Of a stretch of 37,251 nt of DNA, positions 37,063 through 37,251 are shown one piece after another. Origin of the DNA: a virus. Location of the stretch: positions 1-37,251 of the IMG/VR virus record IMGVR_UViG_3300035670_000663. One strand, given 5' to 3'. A model generated the notes under the pieces. The model made no database searches, had not been told where the DNA came from, and saw nothing but the letters and a program-made list of their open reading frames with translations. The position numbers and the translations under genes are program-made. Position 1 is the stretch's first letter. The number at the start of each line of letters is the position of its first letter.

Positions 37063-37251
37063 TGGAACCCTCCAGCCAGCTGAACATGTTTGCTGGGCTG
37101 GGCGTTGCCGAGCAAAAGAAGCGGAACACTGATCTGCTGAGCACACCGTTGACAAGGCGTGAGCAGCGAGAGTTTGGCCGCTTGTATGCCGAGAACATCA
37201 AGCTGGTCAAATTCTTTCAGGCCAAGCTGGCTAGGAAGTACCGCTACTGCA
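37062..37251 (+). CDS. Hypothetical protein, 3' partial
   Basis: The ATG overlaps the connector stop (TAATG) and the frame runs off the right edge after 63 residues. The visible part is polar and helical (TRREQREFGRLYAENIKLVK). The position suggests a neck or tail-completion protein. No family was recognised. Confidence 0.5.
   Translation, partial: MEPSSQLNMFAGLGVAEQKKRNTDLLSTPLTRREQREFGRLYAENIKLVKFFQAKLARKYRYC

Noticed and set aside
37062-37251. Joining the right end to the left end keeps the frame open, hinting at a circular complete genome
   Set aside because: The frame match has a one in three chance, the joined protein lacks the N-terminal hub domain expected, and tape-measure and major tail genes would be missing.
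1-37251. CRISPR arrays, rRNA, tRNA, insertion sequences, photosynthesis or other auxiliary metabolic genes
   Set aside because: None found by reading both strands; the only nucleotide-metabolism gene is dcd.

Overview
This window is a stretch of a tailed double-stranded DNA phage or prophage, most likely a temperate siphovirus-like phage of a picocyanobacterium (Synechococcus/Cyanobium type). The host guess rests on an RpoD-like sigma factor of clearly cyanobacterial style (9652-10581, minus), the GC-rich composition, small helical proteins of picocyanobacterial flavour, and the absence by eye of the HIP1 octamer common in other cyanobacteria. No rRNA, tRNA, CRISPR array, photosynthesis gene or recognisable host gene was seen. 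Both ends fall inside genes, so the phage continues past both edges. No tape-measure or major tail protein was recognised; these probably lie outside.

Layout. 1-6874 (+): distal tail genes (baseplate-hub-like protein, discoidin-domain tail protein, a paralogous pair, a long fibre-like protein), then a tail-chaperone-like gene with a lambda-type -1 frameshift site and a tail-terminator-like gene. 6910-9241 (+): lysis cassette of small membrane proteins around a two-domain endolysin. 9238-15969 (mostly -): lysogeny and early genes: large serine integrase, XRE-like regulator, ERF annealing protein, small regulators, dCTP deaminase and the sigma factor. 16000-26079 (+ except one gene): small early genes, a replication-type gene holding an AT-rich palindrome, unknown proteins with a shared 5' leader, a PD-(D/E)XK nuclease, RusA, a ParB-methyltransferase fusion and the two terminase subunits. 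26080-37251 (+): morphogenesis genes (portal, scaffold, major capsid, decoration-like and fibre proteins, a metzincin-type protease, a small envelope-protein cassette, MuF-like head protein, head-tail connector).

How it may work together. Integrase and repressor point to lysogeny. ERF, the PD-(D/E)XK nuclease and RusA give a recombination set split across divergent operons. The phage sigma factor could redirect host RNA polymerase. Two DNA-level patterns stand out: tandem CTAG-N6-CTAG sites at early intergenic regions, which look like operators, and a hairpin element at predicted transcript 5' ends before the late operon and the envelope-protein cassette, with a looser copy upstream of the first rightward early genes. 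A recurring R-D-x-x-G-R-F peptide motif links several basic or membrane proteins. All functional calls come from reading the sequence; no database search was run.
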